From the NCBI GenBank assembly GCA_964020085.1, contig OZ026606.1, positions 15,665,349-15,729,348 of the forward strand: 64,000 nt of DNA, written 5' to 3'. Both the position numbers and the translations under genes were made by a program. The notes below the pieces were generated by a model, which worked only from the letters and a program-made list of their open reading frames with translations, ran no database searches and had not been told where the DNA came from. Every line of letters starts with the position of its first letter. The stretch's first letter is position 1. This stretch comes from Micromussa lordhowensis (Eukaryota > Cnidaria > Anthozoa > Scleractinia > Lobophylliidae). This document shows positions 12,836-23,896 of this stretch, one piece after another.

Positions 12836-13530
12836 AAATGCTTTACTTTGGCCTCCTGGTAATCGACGTATGGGTGCTGCTATTGACGGGCATCTATTTC
12901 GTATCTTCAAGCGCGGGTTTCAGAACTGGTTTTTGGGAGGTCCAAAACCAAGGGTTTCCACTACAAGCCTTCGAATCCGAAGGGAAAAAATGTCAACTCC
13001 TTAGATCAATAACAGGACGAAAGTAGAAGCAGCGATCATTAGGGAGGGGGAGAGAGTACTTCCTATTATGAGCTCTACGGGGAGGCTCCGCAAAACCAAG
13101 ATTCAAGACTTTAAGGGATCAAGGTAGGTTATATCGTTGAAATTCTGCGACAATTTCTCAATGTCGGGCATTTAGTCTGTTGAGAACATAACCCTCACTT
13201 TGTAGGCTACAGTAGATAATGCAGAGTGTTTTGTTAATACAGTTTTCCTAAGCCGAGAAGATTCGTCCACAGCAAAGCCCAAACAGTATTCAGAATTGCG
13301 CACTATTTCTTAACTTGTACTCTAATAACATTTGAACTAGTCTTGTCATCGAAATTCTATCGTATTTCGAACTAGAACTTTCAGTCATAGTCAAATAAAA
13401 CACTTGAAAAACCGCAAAAAAATAATAATAATAATGTAAAACCCAACTTACCACAGCGGATAGTTTTGTTATTGCCCTACACATTTCACCGCCTCTTTAC
13501 AACGAGTTCGTGATAAAAGCTAAAGACCAG

Positions 13531-13617
13531 GCCCCGGTTGTTCGAAGGCTGTATAACGCTATCCACCGGTTAAATCATTATCCAAGGGAAATACAAAGCA
13601 AAAACCACGCTATCAGT

Positions 13618-13652
<35 letters not shown>

Positions 13653-13672
13653 TCGTTCGAACAACCCGGGCC
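13531..13672. mobile_element. MITE with GTTGTTCGAA-type TIRs
   Basis: Termini read GCCCCGGTTGTTCGAA and, inverted, TTCGAACAACCCGGGCC. The inner arms pair GCTATCCACCGGTTAAATCA with its complement. CCAG occurs at both borders and may be the target duplication. The ends closely match the element at 37382-37618, so these are two members of one family. Confidence 0.75.
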
Positions 13673-13779
13673 AGCTCTTAAATTTTCTTTCCACTTCCGC
13701 CGGAAATAAGGGACAAAAAAGGCGTTCTTCATTTTTGAGTTATTTTTTTGTAAAAAAAATACCACTTAGTCGGCGCGAC

Positions 13780-13822
13780 GGGTCAATGGGTGAGTCAATG
13801 GGTGAGTCAATGGGTGAGTGAG
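13780..13822. repeat. 12 bp minisatellite GGGTGAGTCAAT
   Basis: Between three and four copies of GGGTGAGTCAAT lie exactly at the outer edge of the large inverted repeat. The matching right edge (19800-19827) has about one copy. Confidence 0.75.
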
Positions 13823-14969
13823 TCAGTGAGAGATGTATGTATGTCACACCAATCAGATTGGATCTAACATAATCAGCCAATCAAATTTCTTGTTGCAAAG
13901 GTAAATGGTATATAAGAAGATCTGATCCCGATATAGTTCAGAACGGCCAAATTTATTCTTCCATTTGGGTTACGCAGAGGATTTTGGGGGCGGGTTTGAT
14001 AATCATTCGCAATTGAATAATCAGTCATAGAAAGATAGTGTTTGGCATGTAACTACGAGCATGCGATGAAGGGTTTATCTTTTCCCATTACATAAGGTTT
14101 TGAATTGAATGAGTCTTAGCCGCTCTACTACTAGGTTTAAGATGTAAATGAAAAAAAAAAAAACGTTGATCAGTGTGGCTTCTATGATAGGAACAATTAT
14201 ATTTTTGGGGCGCGGAATGTGCTACTGGGAATTTGAAGAGGTTGCGACCAGGTTCAAACATCGTTTGCGTGTTGTATTTAAATCTAAATGTTGCCGCAGA
14301 GTCTGTAATACGTGTTCCGAGCGTGTCGTGGATTTCAGTATCCACTGATAAGTTTCAATGTGAAGAGCGAAGAGACTACAATTAATTTGGTCAACAGAAC
14401 AAAAAGGTATTATTCTGTGACAATCTTACAATTGGAATGGTTCTTGTTTACTACTGGAACGAGAAGATAGGTTTTAAATGAAACTAAATCAGGGTTTTCG
14501 ATTTTTCACATTAATAGCCAGCACGAATTGTAGTAGAAGAAAAAGGAAGATAGTTTTGTTCAAGATAAGTTGAGTCTTGGACGTTTTATTGTATATTAAA
14601 AAAACATAGGTATTGGTAATTGAAAATAAAGATTGACGTGTATGTTGCCGGTTTGTGATTTTTAGTCCGGTTTGTAGGGGAGTGTGACAGTTACGTACAT
14701 ACTTTGGGTTGTTTTAGAATGTATAATTTTCAGTGTAATGGTGGCTAGCAGTGGCGAATCTAGCGGAGGGGCTCGCCCCCCTTTTATCTTGGGTAAAAAA
14801 GAAGAAATGACAGAAGGAAGAAAAGTCGCTGGGTAAGTAAAACAAAAAAAAAACGTTCTTCTGTAGCTCAATGTCTGGATCCACCACTGGCTAGTTATGA
14901 ACGAGACGAGTCTTGAGTTTTGAAGCAGCTCATGAGTTAGTACTACGCAAATGGCACGAGATATTTTTA

Positions 14970-15440
14970 TTTTTTTGTTACAATGGGTAACTTGATACTT
15001 TTGTTTTTCACAAAGAGTAAATTCAATTAGAGGTCACGAATCGTCGCTTCTAGTTCTTGGGATATGTTTTAGAGGAGACGAGACTATTTAAATTTGAGAC
15101 AGTGCTGCTGTTTACAATAGTAAGTGTAGGTAACGATTGTTTTGTTCTTGTTGCATTCAAATATAACGACATATGTTTAATTTTTAGTTACAAAGGGTAA
15201 TTTGACACTTTTGTTTTTCACAAGGGAGTAAATTCAATTAGAGCTGACAAATTGTCACCACTTGTTCCCACGAGATGCTTGCTATTTTTAGTTACAAATG
15301 GTAACTTGACACTTTAGTTTTTCATACGGGAGCAAATCTTTCGCACGAGATGTTTGCTATTTTTAGCTCTAAATGGTAACTTGACACTTTTGTTTTTCAT
15401 ATGGGAGGAAATTCAATTAGAGCGTGCAAGTTGTCGGTTA
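14970..15440 (+). repeat. tandem repeat inside palindrome arm
   Basis: About four or five degenerate copies of a unit containing GGTAACTTGACACTTTTG, TTTTTCA and AAATTCAATTAGAG. The mirror array is in the other arm at about 18100-18570. Confidence 0.7.
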
Positions 15441-16031
15441 TTGTTTCCATGCAGGATGTTAAAAAAGCTTTCATTTCCAAACTCTTTTTACGTCTCTGCA
15501 GTAGCAGTTTATAGTTTTATTTGATGACATTTATTTCAGTCCGATATTTTTAAAAGTAAAAGTATGAAAACTGTTCAAATGTTCTTTGAAGAATAAATTC
15601 CCAGTTTCTCTTTTGCTGTACATAGCAACCAAAAAGACTTGTCAAATTTACCAAATCATTACTGTAAACAGCTCCATGAATGCTCCTATCTCCGAGACTT
15701 CATAAAAAATAACTCTTGCACGCCTTGCGTGCCTATGTTAAGAACCGCGCTCGCCCTAGGCCTCTACAATCTTCCCTCTGCGTAGCAGGCTACCCTTACA
15801 TAAGAACATACTATTCCCTCTCCAGTAATGTGTAGATCTGGAATCCAGTTCTCCCGCTTATAATGTTACTACGTGCGTTTGCGTGGATGGTTTTTGTGGA
15901 GGCCGAAAATGCGTCGCCTGGGCTGAGTAACATTCGCGTCACAGGATTTAATTAAATTGATTCCATTTAAAGTAATAAATTCTTACTAAAACATTTTGTT
16001 ATAAAAGCAAGCGATAAAAAATATGAACGAC

Positions 16032-16060
16032 GTTTCGACCGCTCCACGGTCATTCTCAAG
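16032..16060 (-). ncRNA. hammerhead-like motif, degenerate (left arm copy)
   Basis: On the minus strand, CTTGAGAATGACCG and CGGTCGAAAC enclose a short GACCG/CGGTC stem, the general layout of the hammerhead ribozymes known in the terminal repeats of Penelope-like elements. The CTGANGA core is imperfect, so activity is doubtful. Confidence 0.35.
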
Positions 16061-16126
16061 TTAAGGTTCATGGAATAAAGAATCCGCATATATACAATTT
16101 CTGAAACAATGGAAAAAGGTAAAAAG

Positions 16127-17340
16127 CTAATTATTTACATACGAACAATAAAAAATAACCGTATGCTCACGTAGTTTGTCTGCTGACATCTGATCTTTGA
16201 AGGGCAGGGGTATTCTAACGGGAATTTCGCCTGATTGTTGCGGGTGGCGTGTGTTCCCCGTCACCTTCACTTCAACGAAAACCTTGATGGTGTTTTGTAT
16301 GAGGGGCTCTGGATAATGCAAACGCGTGAAGATCACCCTTAAGCGTTCGCATTCTTGATGAAACAATTGCCAGTTTGAAGAAAGTTTAAATGCGCGGTTC
16401 AGCATTGTTCTTAACAGAGAATGTTTGTACTTGATATGAACGTGGCTATGGTAAACGGAAGTAGCCCAGTATCTGTTGGTTTTCTGTAAACCTTTCGGTC
16501 TAACCGGGTGCCGTTTCTGATGATTTCCATTCCTAGGAAAGGAAGTTTCCCGTTTTTCTCAAGTTCCATTGTGAAATTAATGGAAGGGTGGACTTCATTC
16601 AATGTTGAGAGAAATGTGGAGGCAGCTTCAACATCCAGCATTATGCTGAGGGTATCGTCAACGTAGCGCTTATAGAAATTGGGCATCTTGTTTTGGTTTG
16701 TTAGCTGTTCTTCGATGTTACACATAAAGGCGTTAGCCATCAGCGGTCCAAGAGGAGAACCCATGGCAACTCCATCCACCTGTTCGTAGAGAACCCCTTG
16801 AAATTGAAACAGCTGGTTTTTGGTAGAAACTTGCAGCAATTCTATCAGGTCTGCTTCAGTGATATTAAGGTTGTACTCTTTATTAAATCAATCGTCTTGG
16901 AAGGCTTTTCTCGCTAGGATTCCAATCTTCTCGTCCACAGGTACGTTGGTAAATAGTACAGAAACGTCATATGACACCAAAATGTCGCGGTCGCTAATTT
17001 CCATCTCCTGGAGATCATCAGCGAAGGAGAAGATATCACCAATGGTGTGTTCATTGGTAGATAGGGGCTTTAGCTTCTCGTCTAGCCACTTAGCGAGCTT
17101 GTAGTTATAGGTCCCAGTTGCCGACAGGATGGGACGCATTGCTAACTTTTCCTTGCGTGTTTTTGGAAGGCCATAGAGGTGGGCAAGCCTTGAGCCTTTC
17201 TGGATGAGTAAGTCAGCAATGGATTTTGGTAGAGTTCTCCTTACAATGGAAGCCAATTCCTTCTCTTTTTGAAGCAGCGGATGGTAATGCTTAGGAGGTC
17301 TGCCCTTGGTATTTGGTCTCTCGAGGCTGACGTGTTTGAA
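16127..17340 (-). pseudogene. Penelope-like element reverse transcriptase, broken
   Basis: Reverse transcriptase of a Penelope-like retroelement. Reading minus, 17256-16888 has LAHLYGLPKTRKEKLAMRPI, SATGTYNYKLAKWLDEKL and the motif A region VSYDVSVLFTNVP. 16839-16411 has EQVDGVAMGSPLGPLMANAF and the catalytic YVDDTL, then LPFLGMEI. 16405-16127 has the post-RT segment (LRVIFTRLHYPEPLI, IPLPFKDQMSADKLRE). Stops and frame changes near 16887 and 16408 break the frame, the N-terminus is missing, and the GIY-YIG nuclease domain that normally follows is cut off where the inverted repeat begins. The fragment is the loop of the giant palindrome. Confidence 0.9.
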
Positions 17341-17378
17341 CTTGGCTTTTTTTTAAATTCTTTTTTACACTTCCTTTT

Positions 17379-19827
17379 CGCATACGGTTATTTTTTATTG
17401 TTCGTATGTAAATAATTAGCTTTTTACCTTTTTCCATTGTTTCAGAAATTGTATATATGCGGATTCTTTATTCCATGAACCTTAACTTGAGAATGACCGT
17501 GGAGCGGTCGAAACGTCGTTCATATTTTTTATCGCTTGCTTTTATAACAAAATGTTTTAGTAAGAATTTATTACTTTAAATGGAATCAATTTAATTAAAT
17601 CCTGTGACGCGAATGTTGCTCAGCCCAGGCGACGCATTTTCGGCCTCCACAAAAACCATCCACGCAAACGCACGTAGTAACATTATAAGCGGGAGAACTG
17701 GATTCCAGATCTACACATTACTGGAGAGGGAATAGTATGTTCTTATGTAAGGGTAGCCTGCTACGCAGAGGGAAGATTGTAGAGGCCTAGGGCGAGCGCG
17801 GTTCTTAACATAGGCACGCAAGGCGTGCAAGAGTTATTTTTATGAAGTCTCGGAGATAGGAGCATTCATGGAGCTGTTTACAGTAATGATTTGGTAAATT
17901 TGACAAGTCTTTTTGGTTGCTATGTACAGCAAAAGAGAAACTGGGAATTTATTCTTCAAAGAACATTTGAACAGTTTTCATACTTTTACTTTTAAAAATA
18001 TCGGACTGAAATAAATGTCATCAAATAAAACTATAAACTGCTACTGCAGAGACGTAAAAGAGTTTGGAAATGAAAGCTTTTTTAACATCCTGCATGGAAA
18101 CAATAACCGACAACTTGCACGCTCTAATTGAATTTCCTCCCATATGAAAAACAAAAGTGTCAAGTTACCATTTAGAACTAAAAATAGCAAACATCTCGTG
18201 CGAAAGATTTGCTCCCGTATGAAAAACTAAAGTGTCAAGTTACCATTTGTAACTAAAAATAGCAAGCATCTCGTGGGAACAAGTGGTGACAATTTGTCAG
18301 CTCTAATTGAATTTACTCCCTTGTGAAAAACAAAAGTGTCAAATTACCCTTTGTAACTAAAAATTAAAAATATCTCGTTATATTTGAATGCAACAAGAAC
18401 AAAACAATCGTTACCTACACTTACTATTGTAAACATCAACACTGTCTCAAATTTAAATAGTCTCGTCTCCTCTAAAACATATCCCAAGAACTAGAAGCGA
18501 CGATTCGTGACCTCTAATTGAATTTACTCTTTGTGAAAAACAAAAGTATCAAGTTACCCATTGTAACAAAAAAATAAAAATATCTCGTGCCATTTGCGTA
18601 GTACTAACTCATGAGCTGCTTCAAAACTCAAGACTCATCTCGTTTATAACTAGCCAGTGGTGGATCCAGACATTGAGCTATAGAAGAACGTTTTTTTTTT
18701 GTTTTACTTACCCAGCGACTTTTCTTCCTTCCGTCATTTCTTCTTTTTTACCCAAAATAAAGGGGGGGGGGGGGAGCCCCTCCGCTAGATTCGCCACTGC
18801 TAGCCACCATTACATTGAAAATTATACATTCTAAAACAACCCAAAGTATGTACGTAACTGTCACACTCCCCTACAAACCGGACTAAAAATCACAAACCGG
18901 CAACATACACGTCAATCTTAATTTTCAATTACCAAAGCCCCTATGTTTATACAGTAAAACGTCCAAGACTTCATATACCTCACTCAACTTATCTTGAACA
19001 AAACTAACTTCCTTTTTCTTCTACTACAATTCGTGCTGGCTATTAATGTGAAAAAGCGAAAACCCTGATAACATTGAAAAGAAATGATTTAGTTTCATTT
19101 AAAACCTATCTTCTCGTTCCAGTAGTAACAAGAACCATTCCAACTGTAAGATTGTCACAGAATAATACCTTTTTGTTCTGTTGACCAAATTAATTGTAGT
19201 CTCTTCGCTCTTCACATTGAAACTTATCAATGGATACTGAAATTCACGACACGCTCGGAACACGTATTACAGACTCTGCGGCAACATTTAGATTTAAATA
19301 CAACACGCAAACGATGTTTGAACCTGGTCGCAACCTCTTCAAATTCCCAGTAGCACATTCCGCGCCCCAAAAATATAATTGTTCCTATCATAGAAGCCAC
19401 ACTGATCAACTTCTTTTTTCATTTACATCTTAAACCTAGTAGTAGAGCGGCTAAGACGCATTCAATTCAAAACCTTATGTAATGGGAAAAGCTAAACCCT
19501 TCATCGCATGCTCGTAGTTACATCCCAAACACTATCTTTCTATGACTGATTATCCAATTGCGAATGATTATCAAACCCGCCCCTAAAATCCTCTGCGTAA
19601 CCCACAGAAGACGTCGAAATAAGCCCAATATATGAATACGTCCTCCTCTCGAATGGAAGAATAAATATGGCCGTTCTGAACTATATCGGGATCAGATCTT
19701 ATTATATACCATTTACTATTATATACTATTTACCAACAAGAAATTTGATTGGCTAATTATGTTAGATCCAGTCTGATTGGTGTGACATACATACATCTCT
19801 CACTGACTCACTCACCCATTGACTCAC
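17379..19827 (-). repeat. right arm of giant inverted repeat (PLE-associated)
   Basis: Inverted counterpart of 13802-16163, about 2.45 kb. The inner edge begins CATACGGTTATTTTTTATTG and the outer edge ends CCATTGACTCAC. It has an extra segment near 19600-19640 and small indels relative to the left arm. The hammerhead-like motif lies at 17486-17514. Confidence 0.9.
17486..17514 (+). ncRNA. hammerhead-like motif, degenerate (right arm copy)
   Basis: Same motif as the left-arm copy, in the opposite orientation: a GACCG/CGGTC stem followed by GAAACGTCG. The stem pairs perfectly but the CTGANGA core is imperfect. Confidence 0.35.
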
Positions 19828-21293
19828 TTTTATAACAAAATTGATTCCATTTGTTGACTTTTTTAAGCAGTAGTGATAAATGAGACTAATTTAACGACGG
19901 AAAAAAGTTTCCCGACCCCATAATTTATATGAATATTAAAACCTCTATTGCAACATATTTAGTAGAGGGGACTATGATTGCAATAGCTGTCTTTATGTCA
20001 ACGAAACAAAATGTTAGCCGAGTGATGACAGTGATGAAGAGACAACCGATTTGAATCACTCCCCTTTCAAACGGGACTTGTAAATTTAGGTGTTTCCAGC
20101 TGAATTATTTTTTTTTTCCAAGAAAACCCACCACAAAATATTAATCCACTTTGGTGAGAAACAGAATTTTATTTTACATCGGCGCTTAGTCACATCCACT
20201 TACAGTTGGTTTGGCGAAATCAAAACAAAAACAATTCAATTGATTTTCTGCCCAGCGTGGAAAACATTGATTGATTGAGTAATGGCTGAACTTGAGAAGT
20301 TTGGAGAACACAGTCAAGGAGCTAGAATTGCTGTCAGTTCTCAGTTGCGCCTCGAGCAACTCTTACGGTTCTCTCGTGCTTTCCAAACGTGCTTTCCTGC
20401 GCGCATCCATAACTCGATAGACGCACACTTAACATAAACCAATCTTAATTCTATTTTTGCTAACAGTCCGAAGGAGGTGACCAAGTGGCATATGCTGCAT
20501 ACAACGGATACACATTGATCATCTGAGTCACGAATTCTAATCTCCACTGAGAAAATCACAACCGGCTAAGGGAACGAATAACATCTTCCTCGGTACAGAA
20601 TAGAAACTGCGACGAAAGAATTGCTCTCGATCTGGCTAGGAGCCGATCAAACCACTCCCCAGAAATCTGATCAATCTTTTTTTTTGTCTGTCGACTGGAG
20701 TGGTGGAAAAAGATTACATATCATATCTGACTGGATATCATATTTGGAAGCAAACCCAAGAAAATGTCACTACATGTAGACAATCCAGAGTGTTTTTCTC
20801 TGCAAACCTCCGGAACTTGAATAGCATGCTAATTTCGGATTCTTAGTGAGGCTGAGTACCTGGCTAGTAACAGTTATAGGCTTGCATGATTTCTGCTGGC
20901 AGAATCTCAAGTATAATTCTTTGCTTTAAATCAGATCGTCTGGAATGTTTCGTTTTAAGCAAATGACACGAGTGCACCGGCATTGTTGCATTAAATATAT
21001 AAAATAAATGTTCAATACATTGGGCTGATCATTTTTTCGATATCAGAAAAATGCACCATTTCTATAGGGGAATCCTTGTTTACAACATATGCCTCATTAG
21101 CATAAGCAATTCTGTTTTTGACGGAGTTACAAATAAATCAGTTCTGGATATTGAAAGGTCATAGTACGATTAACTCTGCCAGTGAATAAGGGCCTGATGT
21201 TTTGAATACTTTTTGTGCAACACGGGTTTAAAAAACTCAAAATTTAACAAAGAATGTATGAGCTCATTAGCGCTTTTGCCACCCAGAAATTTT
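19828..21293. other. intergenic, nothing recognised
   Basis: AT-rich unique-looking DNA between the palindrome and the BEL/Pao element. Frames up to 72 residues are open but have no motif, no splice support and no neighbouring exon in phase. Confidence 0.5.
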
Positions 21294-21298
21294 GCAGT

Positions 21299-21569
21299 TG
21301 TGGGGAAGCAGGAAATACCACAGTGATAGGAACTCAACTATATTTCACTTTGGTTCGACAGCGTTACAAACATGGCGGTCATATTGAGCGAGCTTTTGAG
21401 CGGGAACGAAAAACGTGTTTTGTACCTTTCCCGAATAGTGACGTAAGCAATGACGAGAATAAACTACAGTAACGACCGCTGACCGGAAATCACTCGAAAT
21501 TAACAAATATCAGATAAAACTAATAGATTCAAAATAAACGTTCAAAGTCACTGTTTAAACTATTCTACA
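21299..21569 (-). repeat. 3' LTR of BEL/Pao element
   Basis: 271 bp, same sequence as the 5' LTR by eye. The integrase ORF stop (21560-21562) lies just inside this LTR. Confidence 0.93.
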
Positions 21570-23896
21570 TCCTCCGGGGGCACGCAAATGTCCCTTGTCC
21601 AGTCTGCAATTCTTCTCATAGCACGTCGTGCTGCATCTCTTTGTGGTCTTCTCACAGGAGTTGGAGTTTCTACTGTGGTTGTTTCGGCCTCTGTGGGACA
21701 CTGTACTTCCTTGGCTTGAACTTCTAGAGGATGCAATCTTGTTATGGGGCGGTTTGTTGTTCCATTAGCAGTACGTAAATTGACGGAACGTACAAGTCCA
21801 TCGCGACCTCTGTTAATGGAGGTGACAAGTGCTAGTTTCCAGTTTACTCTCGGGTTGTCATCGTGGATTAGAACTACGTCGCCAACCTTTACGGATTCCT
21901 TGTTGATTTCTGAACCTTTGTGGAACTCTCGGAGGGAGGTGAGGTACTCATGACGCCAACGTTGCCAAAAGTGTTGAATCAGTAACGTGACGTGTTTTGT
22001 CTTCCCCAGGAAATCTATGTTTGTTTGGTAGGTGGGATCATCCACTTCGTCACTCTCTACATGTGGATGTGGTAGTGACGTGATTCGTCGGCCATAAAGT
22101 AGATGCGCAGGGGTTAATGCCTCTTCATCCCTAATGTCCGAGGAAACATAGGTCAGGGGGCGATCATTAAGAATTGCCTCCACTTCAACAACAATCGTTT
22201 GAAGAGTGCACAGGTTGACTGCAGCTCTGCCGAGTACCTTCTTAATGGTGGACTTGGTAAGACCGATGAGGCGTTCCCAAAACCCGCCATACCAAGGCAT
22301 CTTCTTTGGAATGAATAGCCATTCAATGCCTTCCCTAGCAAGTGTTTCCTTGAGCGCATGAGATTGGAACAGTTCCTTAAGTTCATTGTTCGCTGATACA
22401 AATGTTGAGGCATTGTCAGATATTAGTTTCCTTGGAAGAGATTTGCGACTTGCAAATCTGCGAAAGGCGAGCAAGAAGGCTTCAACAGTCAAGTCTTCAA
22501 CAACTTCAAGATGAATAGCCCTGGTTATTGCACAAGTAAACAAACATATGTAGACCTCTGTTTCAATTCCAGCGTTTCGAACATACAGAGCTCCAGTGTA
22601 GTCCACTCCTGTGACTTCAAAGGGTTGTGTTTGTTGCATTCTCGACTTGGGAAGGGGTGGTGGGTCTGGTGCATTGTAGGCTGTTCCTGAAACCTTTCTG
22701 CAGGTTACGCATTTGTCAATTAAGGTTTTGACGCGTTGTCGGCCAGAAGGAACCCAGTAACTTTGACGCAGGGCGGTGAGCGTTGAGTTTACACCTGCAT
22801 GAAGTTGCTTGACATGGGTGGAGTGAATTACTAGATCTGTGAAGCGGTCTTTGCTTGGTAGCAACAGAGGAAATTTGGTGTTGCTACTTAAGGGTGCGTT
22901 ATGTATCCTCCCGCCACAGCGTAGAAGACCACCGTCATCAAGGAAAAGGCGAAGTTGACGTACCAAAGTTGTACGGTGTCTTGGCTTTGAGGAAAGGTTG
23001 CCAACTTCAGCATGAAAGACAACAGATTGACGATTCTTTATCCATTCTGTCATGGCATGATCATATTCCATAGCTGTAATTGGACCTTGTTGGCTGACTT
23101 TCTTCTGGAGAAGCTGTACAAATCTGAAAACATAGGCTGTAACGCGTAGAAGCCTTGGCAAACTGCTGAAATCCGAAGGATTGATCAGGCGATGAAGGCC
23201 TTGTTGTTGAACTGGGACTGTGCTGTTTGCAGGGGACCCATCAGTAGAGGTTTCAGTGGCTGATAAGTGGAGAACCTCTGTTGTAGGCCATGTAGGCCAC
23301 AGAGATCTATTTGGCAACCATGTGGGACCATGTTTCCACAGTGAAGAAGTCTTCAGTTGATGTGCTGTTATCCCTCTTGTGAGAAGATCGGAGGGGTTCT
23401 CAGTTGTAGGGCAGTACTTCCAGTTGGGAATAGATGTCAGCTTTTTTACTTCTTGGATGCGAGTGTTGATGAATGGCTTCAGCGACTTGGTGCTTTTGAG
23501 CCAATGAAGTACAATTTGGCTGTCAGACCACAACGTGACTCTTGTAACTTGCAGTTGTTCTTGAAGATAAGAAGCTAAACGTGCACCTGTTAAAGCTGCC
23601 ATAAGTTCTAGCTCTGGAAGGGTGCGTTTCTTCTTTGTTGGAGCAACACGAGACTTTGCCAGGGCTAGGGACGACTGGTTTCCACGTACCAAGTAAGCGG
23701 CAGCTCCATAGGCCTTTTGGCTCGCATCAGCGAAAACATGTAGTTCTGTATCACTGTTATCGACAGAGACATCAGAAGTAAAGTAGCGACGCGGAAACTC
23801 AAGTTTGGTTGCATCTCCTATCTCCTTTGCTACAGTACGCCATTTTTGATCAAGAGAAGGTGGAAGGGGGTCATCCCAATCAATATTTTCTTCCAC
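21560..23896 (-). CDS. BEL/Pao pol C-terminal part: RNase H, integrase, DUF5641-like
   Basis: Second part of the retrotransposon polyprotein, 778 codons open. RNase H begins with HVFADASQKAYGAAAY (about residue 52). The integrase zinc-binding region has HSTHVKQLHAG and CVTCRK (about 360-395). The integrase core carries FEVTGVDYTGALYV, ISDNASTF and MPWYGGFWERLIG, giving the D, D and E positions. A C-terminal segment with VKVGDVVLIHDDNPRVNWK matches the domain usually last in BEL/Pao pol. The first codons overlap the preceding ORF in another frame, so the apparent ATG at 23896 is probably not a true start. The two parts are normally one polyprotein. Confidence 0.93.
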   Translation of the reverse strand: MEENIDWDDPLPPSLDQKWRTVAKEIGDATKLEFPRRYFTSDVSVDNSDTELHVFADASQKAYGAAAYLVRGNQSSLALAKSRVAPTKKKRTLPELELMAALTGARLASYLQEQLQVTRVTLWSDSQIVLHWLKSTKSLKPFINTRIQEVKKLTSIPNWKYCPTTENPSDLLTRGITAHQLKTSSLWKHGPTWLPNRSLWPTWPTTEVLHLSATETSTDGSPANSTVPVQQQGLHRLINPSDFSSLPRLLRVTAYVFRFVQLLQKKVSQQGPITAMEYDHAMTEWIKNRQSVVFHAEVGNLSSKPRHRTTLVRQLRLFLDDGGLLRCGGRIHNAPLSSNTKFPLLLPSKDRFTDLVIHSTHVKQLHAGVNSTLTALRQSYWVPSGRQRVKTLIDKCVTCRKVSGTAYNAPDPPPLPKSRMQQTQPFEVTGVDYTGALYVRNAGIETEVYICLFTCAITRAIHLEVVEDLTVEAFLLAFRRFASRKSLPRKLISDNASTFVSANNELKELFQSHALKETLAREGIEWLFIPKKMPWYGGFWERLIGLTKSTIKKVLGRAAVNLCTLQTIVVEVEAILNDRPLTYVSSDIRDEEALTPAHLLYGRRITSLPHPHVESDEVDDPTYQTNIDFLGKTKHVTLLIQHFWQRWRHEYLTSLREFHKGSEINKESVKVGDVVLIHDDNPRVNWKLALVTSINRGRDGLVRSVNLRTANGTTNRPITRLHPLEVQAKEVQCPTEAETTTVETPTPVRRPQRDAARRAMRRIADWTRDICVPPEDVE

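Larger units (their letters stand above)
13802..16163 (+). repeat. left arm of giant inverted repeat (PLE-associated)
   Basis: About 2.36 kb that recurs inverted at 17379-19827. Matching landmarks include the outer edge GTGAGTCAATGGGTGAGTGA, ATGTATGTCACACCAATCAG, CATCGTTTGCGTGTTGTATT and the inner edge at CCGTATG. Small differences (SNPs, short indels, a G-run near 18770) show the arms have diverged somewhat. Within the arm, a unit starting TTTTAGTTACAAATGGTAAC and running through CAATTAGAG is repeated about four times (14970-15440). The arm ORFs of 60-85 residues occur in both arms and have no recognisable domain. Confidence 0.9.

Noticed and set aside
13290..13484. 64-residue minus frame
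   Set aside because: Contains an AT-rich (Tyr-run) low-complexity stretch; no supporting signals.
22153..22413. 86-residue frame within the BEL/Pao integrase
   Set aside because: Shadow frame of the integrase coding sequence.
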